DNA of 64,000 nucleotides. It comes from a cyanobacterium PCC 7702 (GTDB lineage Bacteria; Cyanobacteriota; Cyanobacteriia; Cyanobacteriales; Nostocaceae). The first letter of the stretch is position 1. Each line of letters starts with the position of its first letter. Shown in pieces: positions 9,568 through 17,975 of the stretch. Both the position numbers and the translations under genes were made by a program. The stretch lies in NCBI GenBank assembly GCA_000332255.1, contig KB235926.1, forward strand, positions 4,730,067 through 4,794,066, in the 5' to 3' direction. The notes under the pieces were generated by a model. It was not told the DNA's origin and made no database searches. It saw only the letters and a program-made list of their open reading frames with translations.

Positions 9568-9793
9568 CGGTTTATACTCATGCAAGGAAAAACTGCACCA
9601 GTGCTAATATCTTTGTGTCATGTCGTCTATTTTGATAGATTTGTTGTGCCATTTTCTCACAGGAATTTGTCTTGTGAATGTCAAGTTCTTGAAAATGAAA
9701 CTACAATTATCCGTAAAAACTCGGGTCTGCTTTGCTTAATATTTTGACAAAAAAACAGGAAGTTCTTGTCATCGGGCAAATCAATAGTTATTT

Positions 9794-11350
9794 TTGATTG
9801 TCATCCTTCTAGGAATTTGCCTGTTTAAACAATCAATGGTCAACTTTACCCTCGTGGCAACATTTTATGTCAATCCCGTAACGGGGAACGATAACAATGC
9901 AGGGTCACGGTTGGTTCCCTACAAAACTATTACCCGTGCCTTAAAAGCGTGTAAAACTGCAATGATTGTACAACTGGCACCAGGTGTTTACAGTACTGCT
10001 AGTGGTGAAATTTTTCCGCTACTAATTCCCAAGGAAGTCACAGTAGTGGGAAACGAAGCAACTAAAGGTCAAGACATTATTATCTTTGGAAGTGGCGAGT
10101 ATGAAAGCGAAAGTTTTGGAGTGCAAAATATTACGCTGCGATTGCTAGATAACGCTGCTGTTAGAGGTGTAACGGTGACTAATTGCAGTCTCAAAGGTAC
10201 TGGTATTTGGATTGAATCCACTGCTTCACCAACTTTGGCTAACAATACTTTCACTCGCTGTGGACGTGAAGGTGTTTTTGTCAGCGGTAACGCCAAACCA
10301 GTCATCGTGGATAATGTTTTTATGGAAAATGGTGCCTCTGGCTTAGTGATGGCGCGTCACTCTCAAGGAGAAATACTGCGCAATATTGTGCAACAAAATG
10401 CCATCGGTATTGCCATTAGTGATTTTGCTGCTCCTTTGGTCGCCAACAATCAATTGTCAGAAAACCAAATCGCCATTGCTGTTTCTCGACAAGCGCGACC
10501 GGTGCTGCGACACAATCTGATCGAGAAAAATTCCCAAACTGGTCTTTTGGTCAACGGTAACGCCATCCCCGATCTGGGAAGTACTCAACAGCCAGCAGGT
10601 AATATATTTCGTAACAACCAAGGATGTGACATTCAAAATGCTACACCTTATCAGTTAGTTGCTGCTGGCAACCAATTACATTCTGCAAACGTCAAAGGTT
10701 TGGTTGAATTAGACGCGATCCCCAAAGCGGATTCTCACTTAGTTAGATTTAGTACTGGTTTTGTCGACGGCAACGACCATTGGGCGAGGGTTTTTGTGGA
10801 AGCACTGCTCGGTCAAGCTTTAATCAGTATGTTTGCTGAGAATAGGTTTCTACCCCAAGCTCCCGTGACTCGCGCTCAGTACGCAGCTTTGGTAGTTGCA
10901 GCCTTTAACCCTACTCCCAAATTTTCGGTGTCGGAATTTATCGATGTACCCAAGGAATTTTGGGCGTACAATGCGATCCAAAAAGCAGCAGAAGGGGGTT
11001 TTGTAAGTGGAAAGCGGGATTGCTCCTTTTGTCCTCAGCAGAAGGTACAGCGACTGCAGGTTATTGTTTCCCTGGTCAACGGGCTAGCTCTACCCAAGGC
11101 CAGTACCGACATTTTATTATATTTTAAGGATTGCAACCACATTCCCCATCATGCCCGTACTGCTGTTGCAACTGCGACTGCCCAAAGAATAATTGTCAAT
11201 TATCCAGATCCCCAAAAACTCGAACCTTGGCGGGAAGCAACACGTTCGGAAGTAGTAGCAATGGTGTATCAAGCTTTAGCAGCCATCGGGCGATCGCCCA
11301 GGATAAATTCACCCTACATTGTTTCCCCTTTTGCCAACAGCAGCGAGTAG
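9794..11350 (+). CDS. DUF1565 beta-helix protein with SLH-like C terminus
   Basis: This is a predicted envelope protein. After a hydrophobic N terminus (MIVILLGICLF), a DUF1565 domain begins at TFYVNPVTGNDNNAGS and continues through PYKTITRALKACK and LAPGVYSTASGE. A right-handed parallel beta-helix follows, with repeated turns such as ANNTFTRCGREGVFVSGNA and DNVFMENGASGLVM. The last 150 residues resemble S-layer homology modules (APVTRAQYAALVVAAF, FIDVPKEFWAYNAIQKAAEG). Such SLH regions usually bind the cell wall or a secondary polymer. The start is a TTG at 9794, needed to include the signal-like segment. An ATG at 9836 would drop it. A paralogue with a different C terminus lies at 16013-17701. 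Confidence 0.8.
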   Translation: MIVILLGICLFKQSMVNFTLVATFYVNPVTGNDNNAGSRLVPYKTITRALKACKTAMIVQLAPGVYSTASGEIFPLLIPKEVTVVGNEATKGQDIIIFGSGEYESESFGVQNITLRLLDNAAVRGVTVTNCSLKGTGIWIESTASPTLANNTFTRCGREGVFVSGNAKPVIVDNVFMENGASGLVMARHSQGEILRNIVQQNAIGIAISDFAAPLVANNQLSENQIAIAVSRQARPVLRHNLIEKNSQTGLLVNGNAIPDLGSTQQPAGNIFRNNQGCDIQNATPYQLVAAGNQLHSANVKGLVELDAIPKADSHLVRFSTGFVDGNDHWARVFVEALLGQALISMFAENRFLPQAPVTRAQYAALVVAAFNPTPKFSVSEFIDVPKEFWAYNAIQKAAEGGFVSGKRDCSFCPQQKVQRLQVIVSLVNGLALPKASTDILLYFKDCNHIPHHARTAVATATAQRIIVNYPDPQKLEPWREATRSEVVAMVYQALAAIGRSPRINSPYIVSPFANSSE

Positions 11351-11374
11351 AATGAAGAACACCTCCTTTCAAAT

Positions 11375-12088
11375 TTGACACTCTTGAGACAAAAAGCAAA
11401 AAGCGCGATAGGCTATATGCGACGGGAGCAAAATTTAGCTCTATTGCCTCAAGCCGATAACCCAACGTTCACGCCCAACTTGGGAACTTCTGCTGAGTTG
11501 GCAATAGCCTTGTTAATTCACTATAGTTTCGACCTCGGCGGTTATGGCGCTACCGAATTAGTGGAGCGCTGGAAACAACAATTCCATCCTAATTGGTTAC
11601 ATTTAGCAGTAATTGAGGCTCTGTATCAAGGACGCTACAAAGCAGTGTCTGTACAGCAGATTTTATCAATGTGGCAGCGACGGGGACAGCCAAGTTTTCA
11701 TTTCAACATGGAATTTGAAAGCCTGATTTGCAATAAGTTTCCTTCTTCCCTGCATTTGGGAAACTCCGCAGCTGAGCTACCACAACAGAAAAAACAAGAA
11801 CGCGACCAACAGCTAACATCAGATCTTGACAACGGACAGCTACAAACAGGGGAATACCAACATCATAGCAATCATTCTTTCACTTCTAAATCACCTACTG
11901 CCTTACCTTTTCTTGACCGCTCCCCTTTTGCAACTCCCGGTTCTGCAAGGTTACTAGCACCTACAACTAGCAATCATCCACCCATTGAACAATTCACCCC
12001 CCAAATGAGCGATCGCTGCAAATCTTTTACAGAAAAACTCAAAGCGATCGCCCAAGAAGAAATTCAATCTCAAAATCACCTTGAGTAA
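11375..12088 (+). CDS. Conserved cyanobacterial protein, function unknown
   Basis: This 237-residue protein has a folded N-terminal half with the segments LGTSAELAIALLIHYSFDLG, FHPNWLHLAVIEALYQGRYK and AVSVQQILSMWQRRGQ. These look helical and possibly winged-helix-like. The second half is low-complexity, rich in Gln, Ser and Pro, ending in a charged helix. I know the N-terminal block as a recurrent cyanobacterial hypothetical family but not its role. The frame opens at a TTG at 11375, and the first ATG is at 11417. Neither has a strong ribosome binding site, so the start is uncertain. The gene follows the DUF1565-SLH gene by 24 bases and may be co-transcribed with it. Confidence 0.7.
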   Translation: MTLLRQKAKSAIGYMRREQNLALLPQADNPTFTPNLGTSAELAIALLIHYSFDLGGYGATELVERWKQQFHPNWLHLAVIEALYQGRYKAVSVQQILSMWQRRGQPSFHFNMEFESLICNKFPSSLHLGNSAAELPQQKKQERDQQLTSDLDNGQLQTGEYQHHSNHSFTSKSPTALPFLDRSPFATPGSARLLAPTTSNHPPIEQFTPQMSDRCKSFTEKLKAIAQEEIQSQNHLE

Positions 12089-12507
12089 TCTTCAGTTTTG
12101 CTCCTGCTTTAGGGTTAGATATCAAACAACAGACTTAGAAAGTTTTGCCAGCTTTCCAAAGTTATGCGAACATGTATCGATACGGGCAGCTCGTTTATTT
12201 ACTCCTACATTTTTCTTTCCCGTATCTCTTTGTAACTTCAATTTAGTGAAAATTTCAAACTATTTTTTACTGAATCTTTCCAAGTTCCACATGTGATATA
12301 AGTAGGTTTTGGGTACTGATTTTTTATCTGCCCTATTGGAGCAAGCACATTACTTATTTAGATTTATTCGTAATTTTTTTAATTTTGGATATTAATCTTA
12401 TTTTCCTCTTAACCAAACCAAGTTAATTTGAAATTTGATTCTGCTCACGAACAAGTAGTTGAGATCTAGCGTTTCCACGACCGCATTTTTCAAGGAAGCT
12501 ATTAAAC
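12089..12507. other. Intergenic stretch, nothing recognised
   Basis: This is about 420 AT-rich bases between the conserved hypothetical gene and the decayed response regulator. I see no gene, tRNA or strong hairpin. Confidence 0.4.
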
Positions 12508-13160
12508 ATGAAGATTTTGCTAGCAGAGTACGATCGGCGCAGCATTGCAGAATCACTTGCAGAAGCTCTTGCTACCCAAAACTACATTGTTGATGTCGTG
12601 AGCGAGGGAGAAGAAAGTTGGGATTTTGTAAAAACTTTTGATTATGATTTGTGTTTGCTGGATATTATCCTACCAAAGCTAGACCGTATTAGTCTTTGTC
12701 GGCGATTGCACTCCCATGATTATCAAATGCCTATCATGTTTTAACAGCTCGCGATGCAACCGCGGATATCGTTGCAGGACTGGATACAGGAACTATCGGC
12801 TCGCATTCGAGCTTTGCTGCGTTGCGGAAACATTACTTTGTCTCCTGTAATGAATTGGGGAAGCTTGCAAATTGACCTGAATATTTGTCAAGCTACCTAC
12901 GACGGTCAACAATTACACCTGACTCCCAAAGAGTATCGTGTATTAGAGCTGCTTTTGCGCTGTCATGGTTACGTTCTCAGTCGCAGTGAAATTATAGAAA
13001 AGCTTTGGTCTTTTGAGGAACCTCCAGAAGAAGATGCAGTCAAGGCATTGTCAAGCGTTTAAGACAGAAATTAAAAGCCGCGGGAGCACCTAGTAATTTT
13101 GTATCAACGACATACGGTATGGGTTATTATTTGCAACCATTTCCGCAACAGCAATTTTAG
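12508..13160 (+). pseudogene. OmpR-family response regulator, broken by frameshifts and a deletion
   Basis: The N-terminal receiver begins normally (MKILLAEYDRRSIAESLAEA, with the phosphoacceptor Asp in DLCLLDIILPKLD) and stops after MPIMF at 12742. The adjacent frame then continues LTARDATADIVAGLDTG. The segment that should hold the conserved Lys (DDYLVKPF in family members) is missing. The winged-helix domain resumes as ELSARIRALLRCG and LTPKEYRVLELLLRCHGYVLS. After another frameshift near 13050 it ends as KRLRQKLKAAGAP and STTYGMGYYLQP, with a TAG at 13158-13160. At least two frameshifts and a deletion make this a dead DNA-binding response regulator. Its cognate kinase downstream is also broken. 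Confidence 0.85.
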
Positions 13161-13179
13161 CACCAGACAACAGAAATTT

Positions 13180-13913
13180 TCTTTGTCTCTAAATCCTAAT
13201 ATTTTACTCTTTACAGAGGCATTTTTTGTTTACAATTGTGCTGCTTTTGCTAACAGCAATTTCAGCATTAAGTGGAATAGTCTATTTGGGAAATTACAGA
13301 TATTTTCAAGTTAGCTCTCAAAATTCCTGCCAGGATCCTGTTCAAGATGTTAGCGATCGCCTGCTAACTTTAGCTTGCTAGATGATTTGGCGATGCTATC
13401 CAAGCTAGATGAAATAGAAAAAAGCTGTCGCATTCCAGATTTGTTATTCCTTTGGATGAATTGCTAGAAGATGTGGTAGAGCAGTTTAAGTCTCAAGCTG
13501 AAATGAAAAAAATTCATTTTGAATTTCACATAGGGGCTGGTATATTTGTTGCTGGTGATTCAAATCTTTTGGAGAATGTCTTTAAATACACAGCAGCAGG
13601 AGGAAGAATTGCTTTAATGTTGTGAAGCCAGAAGCGATTTGCTGTTGTGCACCTGGAAGACACCGGAATTGGCATTCCACTCTACGAGAAGCCGCGCGTA
13701 GGGCATCTACAAGAAAGCATACCGTATATATTCGAACGGTTTTGGCGCTCTGAAGCAGCAAAAGCAAGACAAAAAGATGGTTTGGGATTGGGATTGGCGA
13801 TTGCAAAATCAATTGTAGATAGACATAACGGCCAAATCAAAGTTAAAAGTAGGGTAGGAGTTGGTAGCAGCTTTCAAGTCTACCTACCACTAGCTGGAAC
13901 CGGACTTGCTTAA
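13180..13913 (+). pseudogene. Sensor histidine kinase, decayed
   Basis: The remnants occur in order but in different frames. First comes a transmembrane segment (LFTIVLLLLTAISALSGIVY). Then come LDDLAMLSKLDEIEKS and IPLDELLEDVVEQFKSQAEM, and then the ATP-binding domain (VHLEDTGIGIP, YIFERFWRSEAAKARQ, GLGLGLAIAKSIVDRHNGQI, VGVGSSFQVYLP) ending at a TAA at 13911-13913. The HAMP and phosphoacceptor-His regions are missing and several stops interrupt the frame. Between GIGIP and IPYIFERFW an extra stretch is encoded by a short palindromic repeat at 13681-13710. This was the partner of the broken OmpR-type regulator immediately upstream. Confidence 0.8.
13681..13710. repeat. Short interspersed repeat inside the kinase remnant
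   Basis: The block begins TCTACGAGAAGCCGCGCG and ends GGGCATCTAC. It closely resembles a second copy at 32664-32693 and the short palindromic repeats found throughout Nostocales genomes. It is inserted without a stop into the conserved ATP-binding region of the dead kinase. Confidence 0.55.
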
Positions 13914-14299
13914 GTTAACTGGGACTTCCAGCTGAGGAGTTTAGCAAGTTGTTCTGGTAAGGTCATGGGGTCAAACGGTTTTGCAATGGCGCCAACTATA
14001 CCTAATTGTTTTAGCTGACAAGACGAAAACCAACGAGCTGTTGCAGTGACAAGCACGATTGGAATCGATGTAGTGAGGGGATGATTTCTAAACTCTTGTA
14101 CTGATGAGAAATTATCCATACCTAGCAAAGGTTCGTCCAAAACAATAGCATCGGGTTTGTTTGTCAGCAGAATTTCCAATCCTTCTTGCAAAGAAGATAC
14201 CGATAATACATCCCAATCGCCAATATGACTCAAACAAACTTGTAGAACTTCTCTTACAGAGACTTCATGATCTATGAGCAAAATTAGCTTACCAGACAT
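13910..14299 (-). CDS. Stand-alone response regulator receiver protein
   Basis: This 129-residue protein consists of a single receiver domain. The N-terminal acidic pocket is in LILLIDHEVSVRE. The phosphoacceptor Asp is in AIVLDEPLLGMDN, at the normal end of strand beta-3. The conserved Thr is in VLVTATARW and the conserved Lys in AIAKPFDPM. It lacks an output domain, so it probably passes a phosphate or an allosteric signal to a partner protein. The gene is convergent with the dead kinase and overlaps its end by 4 bp, but it is intact and probably belongs to another pathway. Its starting ATG is at 14297-14299. Confidence 0.85.
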   Translation of the reverse strand: MSGKLILLIDHEVSVREVLQVCLSHIGDWDVLSVSSLQEGLEILLTNKPDAIVLDEPLLGMDNFSSVQEFRNHPLTTSIPIVLVTATARWFSSCQLKQLGIVGAIAKPFDPMTLPEQLAKLLSWKSQLT

Positions 14300-14353
14300 A
14301 ACTGATGGCGCTTAGAGATGTATAGTATCAAGCTAATAGTGTTACTCCCACAG

Positions 14354-14491
14354 AACTTATGCACGCACGCTATTAACTAAGACTGAATGTAAGGAAGTAA
14401 GGGCGTAGGGGTGCTATCTACGCTCTTACTGAAACAAATACACCTAGCTTCCTTGTTCCAGTCCTTGATTGTTTATATCACTGCATAAGTT
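14354..14491. mobile_element. Possible MITE with 10-bp terminal inverted repeats
   Basis: The sequence AACTTATGCA at 14354-14363 recurs as its exact reverse complement TGCATAAGTT at 14482-14491. Inside lies a second dyad, GTAAGGGCGTAG at 14397-14408 with CTACGCTCTTAC at 14418-14429, pairing over 12 positions with one G-T. The termini resemble the AGAACTTACGCA-type ends of cyanobacterial insertion sequences. There is no coding capacity. I read it as a non-autonomous element; the outer limits may extend a few bases. Confidence 0.45.
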
Positions 14492-14630
14492 TTAATCTTA
14501 GAGGTTAAAAGGTGACAAACTCGAGACAAACTAACTTTAATTTCACCAGACAAAAAGCGATCGCTGTGGCGAGCATAAGCGTATTGTCAAAAAACTTGTG
14601 GCGATCGCTTCACGACAAGCTCAACAACGG

Positions 14631-15677
14631 CTACAAGTCAAGTAACAGGTCATGAAGGCGTTGGTACTCGCGGATGGTAATTGCATTTTTGAGCTCTATT
14701 TCAGAAAGCAAAGAATCGGGAAATTCTTCTCCACTGTAGCGAGGTTTATACCAACTTTGACTTTCAAAGTAGCGTTGCAATTTTTGCTCTTTGAATTTGC
14801 GACCGTGACGAGCATAGATTTCGTTGCGCATCACTGTTAGTTCCCAAGCACTACGTCCCTTTAAATCCGCCAAAGTTAGCAGTCGTTGTTGAAACAAAGG
14901 TTTGGTTGCAGTATTTGAAACTTTGGGCGAAGGGACTTTTTGAACGTTGGAAACAGCAGGTGTAAAGCTTGGGGGAGAAGGCACAAACTCTGCCGCACTG
15001 ATGTCGTTTTTTACTTGCATCCGGGAGTTTTCCGCCGCTACAAAGCTAGGTTGTACCACTGCCATTTCTGGTTTACTGATATTATTTTTAACTTGTAATT
15101 GGAGCTTTTGTGCGGAGTAATTAGGATGCTCTCGTACTGAGGTTTGGGATTTCTCCTGAAAAGCAACTGATTGATTTGACAGTACGGCCCAATTGCAAGC
15201 TCCTCCTGCTACGAATCCTCCCACAAACATTGCAGAAGCCAATCCTACTTTAGAACTGACATCCCGCACTGAGGAATAATTTGGTTTTTGGGCTTGGAAG
15301 TCATATTTTGGCAAAGGAATTTGAGATTCTCGAGTGTAGGAGTCAATTTCTTCCAGATTATCTTCTTCCAGAAAGATATAAGAAATGGTATCCAATAATT
15401 TCTGCTCGTTTAGAGGTTTGTTGTGGAGGTGTTTTTTGTCAGGGTCTTTTTTGGGTAGAGCAGCTTCTGGAGTGATTTCCTCCAGAGTGAGCAACTGTTG
15501 CATTTGTAGCTCAAGGTTTTCTGGAGGGATAGAAGTTTCTTGTTCCAAAGAAGCGAGTGCTGCGGTGTCTTCTTCTCCCAAATCTAGGGAAAGGAGACTA
15601 GAAATAATCAGCGGTTCTTCCTGCAAAAGACCAGATTCTGGAAACTTATGACAAGTGCGATTGAGAGTGTCGTCCAT
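14631..15677 (-). CDS. YARHG domain membrane protein
   Basis: This 348-residue protein has three parts. The N-terminal half is acidic and low-complexity (segments LLSLDLGEEDTAALASLEQE and ISYIFLEEDNLEEIDS). A single transmembrane helix follows around AMFVGGFVAGGACNWAVL. After a Gln/Ser/Pro-rich linker comes a C-terminal YARHG domain, recognised by WELTVMRNEIYARHGRKF, YFESQSWYKPRY and LSEIELKNAITIREYQ. YARHG domains are usually extracytoplasmic and of unknown function. The topology would put the acidic part in the cytoplasm and YARHG outside. The ATG start is at 15677. Confidence 0.85.
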   Translation of the reverse strand: MDDTLNRTCHKFPESGLLQEEPLIISSLLSLDLGEEDTAALASLEQETSIPPENLELQMQQLLTLEEITPEAALPKKDPDKKHLHNKPLNEQKLLDTISYIFLEEDNLEEIDSYTRESQIPLPKYDFQAQKPNYSSVRDVSSKVGLASAMFVGGFVAGGACNWAVLSNQSVAFQEKSQTSVREHPNYSAQKLQLQVKNNISKPEMAVVQPSFVAAENSRMQVKNDISAAEFVPSPPSFTPAVSNVQKVPSPKVSNTATKPLFQQRLLTLADLKGRSAWELTVMRNEIYARHGRKFKEQKLQRYFESQSWYKPRYSGEEFPDSLLSEIELKNAITIREYQRLHDLLLDL

Positions 15678-16012
15678 ATTGCTTGTGCGAGTACAGCTTG
15701 CTGGGGAGAGAAAGGAAGTTAATCAACAACAAAGCACTAGAAAACTGATGGAACAATGCTTCGAGCTATCGAGCTGAATACTCAAAGCAACGTTTCGGGC
15801 AGTATTTAGTAAAGTAGGGCAAGATGCACGACTGGCTGGCTGGATCGGTTTGCTGTGCCCGATGTACCTATTGAAGAAATTTTATACCACCCCACAAAAA
15901 AGCGATCGCTTTGCATCTCGTACATCAACAAGCGATCGCTTAAGCCAAATCAAAATGCTTTTGCAGATAAAAATATGGCAAAATTTGTATTTCCATAGCG
16001 AATAATTGCGAA
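15678..16012. other. Intergenic stretch with two HIP1 sites
   Basis: This stretch separates two minus-strand genes. It has two AAGCGATCGCTT-type HIP1 palindromes near 15900-15945 and no recognisable gene. The part next to 15678 should hold the promoter of the YARHG gene. Confidence 0.4.
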
Positions 16013-17701
16013 TTAATTCTCTATTGGCTCAATTGTAGCTTTCAAACCAATTTTACTCAGCATTTTGAGCATTTCCTGGGCGCGAGAACGACTGCTAAAA
16101 ATTCCTGCTTGCATTGCTGTTTTACCTCGCCAAGAAATAGCAAAGGCGTCAGGAGCAACGGATTTTACTAGTTCCCGATCTTTTGGAGCGTTAACTGCTG
16201 CTATGACTCGATAGCGGGTTTCTCTTGGCAATCGTGTTGCATGGGAGCGCGATGAATTTTTCGTTCGTGTTGGCGCTTTTGGTTGGTTTGTTCTACTGCT
16301 AAAGGGAATAGCAGTCCTGGGAGTAGCTGGTAAAAATGCTGTTTCGCCTGGAGGAACCGGTTCGAGTACGGGTAATGGTGTTTGAGGTGCAACAAATTCG
16401 ATCGTGTTGTTTGTTTGCGTTTCTTGTGTAGTTAAGGGCGCTAAAGTTGCAGTTGTTGGGGGTGTGGGTTGTTTTGCTGACCTGCTGCTAGTAGCAGAAA
16501 AGATGATTTCTTTGTCTGCTGGCGTTTGCTCGCTGCCATCATTGGCGAGAAAATGGGATGGACGCTGAAGAGCAATGGATACTGCTGTCCCTTTTGTATC
16601 TATTTCGCCAGCAATTTTGCCAGCTATGGAATTGCCATAGGCAACAATCTTTTGCTTGGCAGCAGTGGCGTTGATGTCATAGCGCCCGTTGTGGCGAAAC
16701 TCGTTACCACCTGCTTGGGAAAAGTTACCTAAATCTGGCTGTGCTTGAGCGATCGCCACCAAGCCATCTTCTTTGTTACCCTCAATCAAATTATTTCGTA
16801 AAATCGGACGAGAAGCAGCTTGGATAACAATACCACTCCTGTTGTTTTGAATTTGATTGCCTGTGAGCGTTGGTTCTGCTTTTTCGGCAATATTAATTGC
16901 AAAACCTGTTTCTTGAAAAAGATTTTCTTTGATTTGAGGGCGGGAAGTGCCAGTGATGGTGATTCCGTTTGCTCCATTACGATAAAATATATTATTGCTA
17001 ATAATGGGTGCCCCGTTGCCAGTAACCATTACTCCATCTTGGGTACTACCAGTAAAAGTATTATTCGATACTGTCATATGGGTGGATTCGATCCACAAAC
17101 CATAACCGCGGGGATTGGAGTTGCTAACGGTGACGCCGATTAACCGCGCTTTGGTAGCAGCAACTATGGCGACATTTTTACTGCCAAAACTGCGACTGAG
17201 GTAATCACCGCCACCCGTAATGATAATATTGCGACCCTTGCTACTGGCATTTCCTTGAATTGTCACGCCGGGTTTAAGTATCAAAGGGAACAACTCTCCC
17301 GTTCCAGCGCTGTAGGTTCCTTCTGCTAATTTAATCACAGTGTCAGAGGTAGCTATTTTCAGCGCTTGAGTAATCGTTTTCAAAGGGTGACTTTCATTAC
17401 CACCGCCTTGGTTGTCATCTCCAATACTTGGGTTGACAAAAAGCACTTTTTCCTGAGAAATTGTTCTGTCACCTGGTTGTGTTGGCGCTGCTGTTGCGGA
17501 TGTCTGGGCAAAGATGGTATCCAAGCAATAGCTTAGGAAAGCTAGACTTGCCACTTTTGTAGTAGCAAGCAAAAACCAGAAATGACAAGCACAAAGCATT
17601 GCTGCTGCAAGGAAAGAATACCTTTTCTGTTTGCGGACGACTCGAAACTGGTATCGAACATCCCTTTGCTGAAATGGAGAAAAAACGTGGAGGTTAATCA
17701 C
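16013..17701 (-). CDS. DUF1565 beta-helix protein with SPOR-like C terminus
   Basis: This exported protein is paralogous to the one at 9794-11350. A basic N terminus and hydrophobic segment (FLAAAMLCACHFWFLLATT) precede the DUF1565 domain (VLFVNPSIGDDNQGGG, HPLKTITQALKIA, KLAEGTYSAGTGELFPLIL). The beta-helix follows, with turns such as SNNTFTGSTQDGVMVTGNG and SNNIFYRNGANGITITGTS. A Pro/Thr-rich linker leads to a SPOR-like end (MQAGIFSSRSRAQEMLKML, LKATIEPIEN). SPOR domains bind denuded peptidoglycan. I chose the GTG at 17701 because an AGGAG lies 10 bases upstream; a TTG at 17725 would extend it by eight residues. Confidence 0.82.
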   Translation of the reverse strand: MINLHVFSPFQQRDVRYQFRVVRKQKRYSFLAAAMLCACHFWFLLATTKVASLAFLSYCLDTIFAQTSATAAPTQPGDRTISQEKVLFVNPSIGDDNQGGGNESHPLKTITQALKIATSDTVIKLAEGTYSAGTGELFPLILKPGVTIQGNASSKGRNIIITGGGDYLSRSFGSKNVAIVAATKARLIGVTVSNSNPRGYGLWIESTHMTVSNNTFTGSTQDGVMVTGNGAPIISNNIFYRNGANGITITGTSRPQIKENLFQETGFAINIAEKAEPTLTGNQIQNNRSGIVIQAASRPILRNNLIEGNKEDGLVAIAQAQPDLGNFSQAGGNEFRHNGRYDINATAAKQKIVAYGNSIAGKIAGEIDTKGTAVSIALQRPSHFLANDGSEQTPADKEIIFSATSSRSAKQPTPPTTATLAPLTTQETQTNNTIEFVAPQTPLPVLEPVPPGETAFLPATPRTAIPFSSRTNQPKAPTRTKNSSRSHATRLPRETRYRVIAAVNAPKDRELVKSVAPDAFAISWRGKTAMQAGIFSSRSRAQEMLKMLSKIGLKATIEPIEN

Positions 17702-17975
17702 CTTTGCTGCACTCCTGAAAACCAACTAAATTTTTTTATACTCATGACCCAGGAAAATGTCGAGAAAACAAGGATTTAATGGGAAACTTGTGGCTACTTT
17801 TGATACAAAGTGTTTAAATAGGGGGCTAGGGACGAGGGTAAAAATATTTTATAATTGCAATTCTCAAATCCCTTGTTTTTAAATTTCTAGTAAAGAATTA
17901 AGTAAACATGCAGAAAGTCTTGCGAATATGAAACAGGCTGACTGTTACGATGAAAGCACTAATGGGGTTGTTGTA

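Noticed and set aside
12081-12296. 71-codon frame after the conserved hypothetical gene
   Set aside because: It has no conserved blocks and no ribosome binding site, and its composition is that of AT-rich spacer.
15895-15945. Two GCGATCGC palindromes close together as a possible CRISPR or operator
   Set aside because: HIP1 octamers occur throughout the window, and no regular spacing or repeat-spacer pattern exists.
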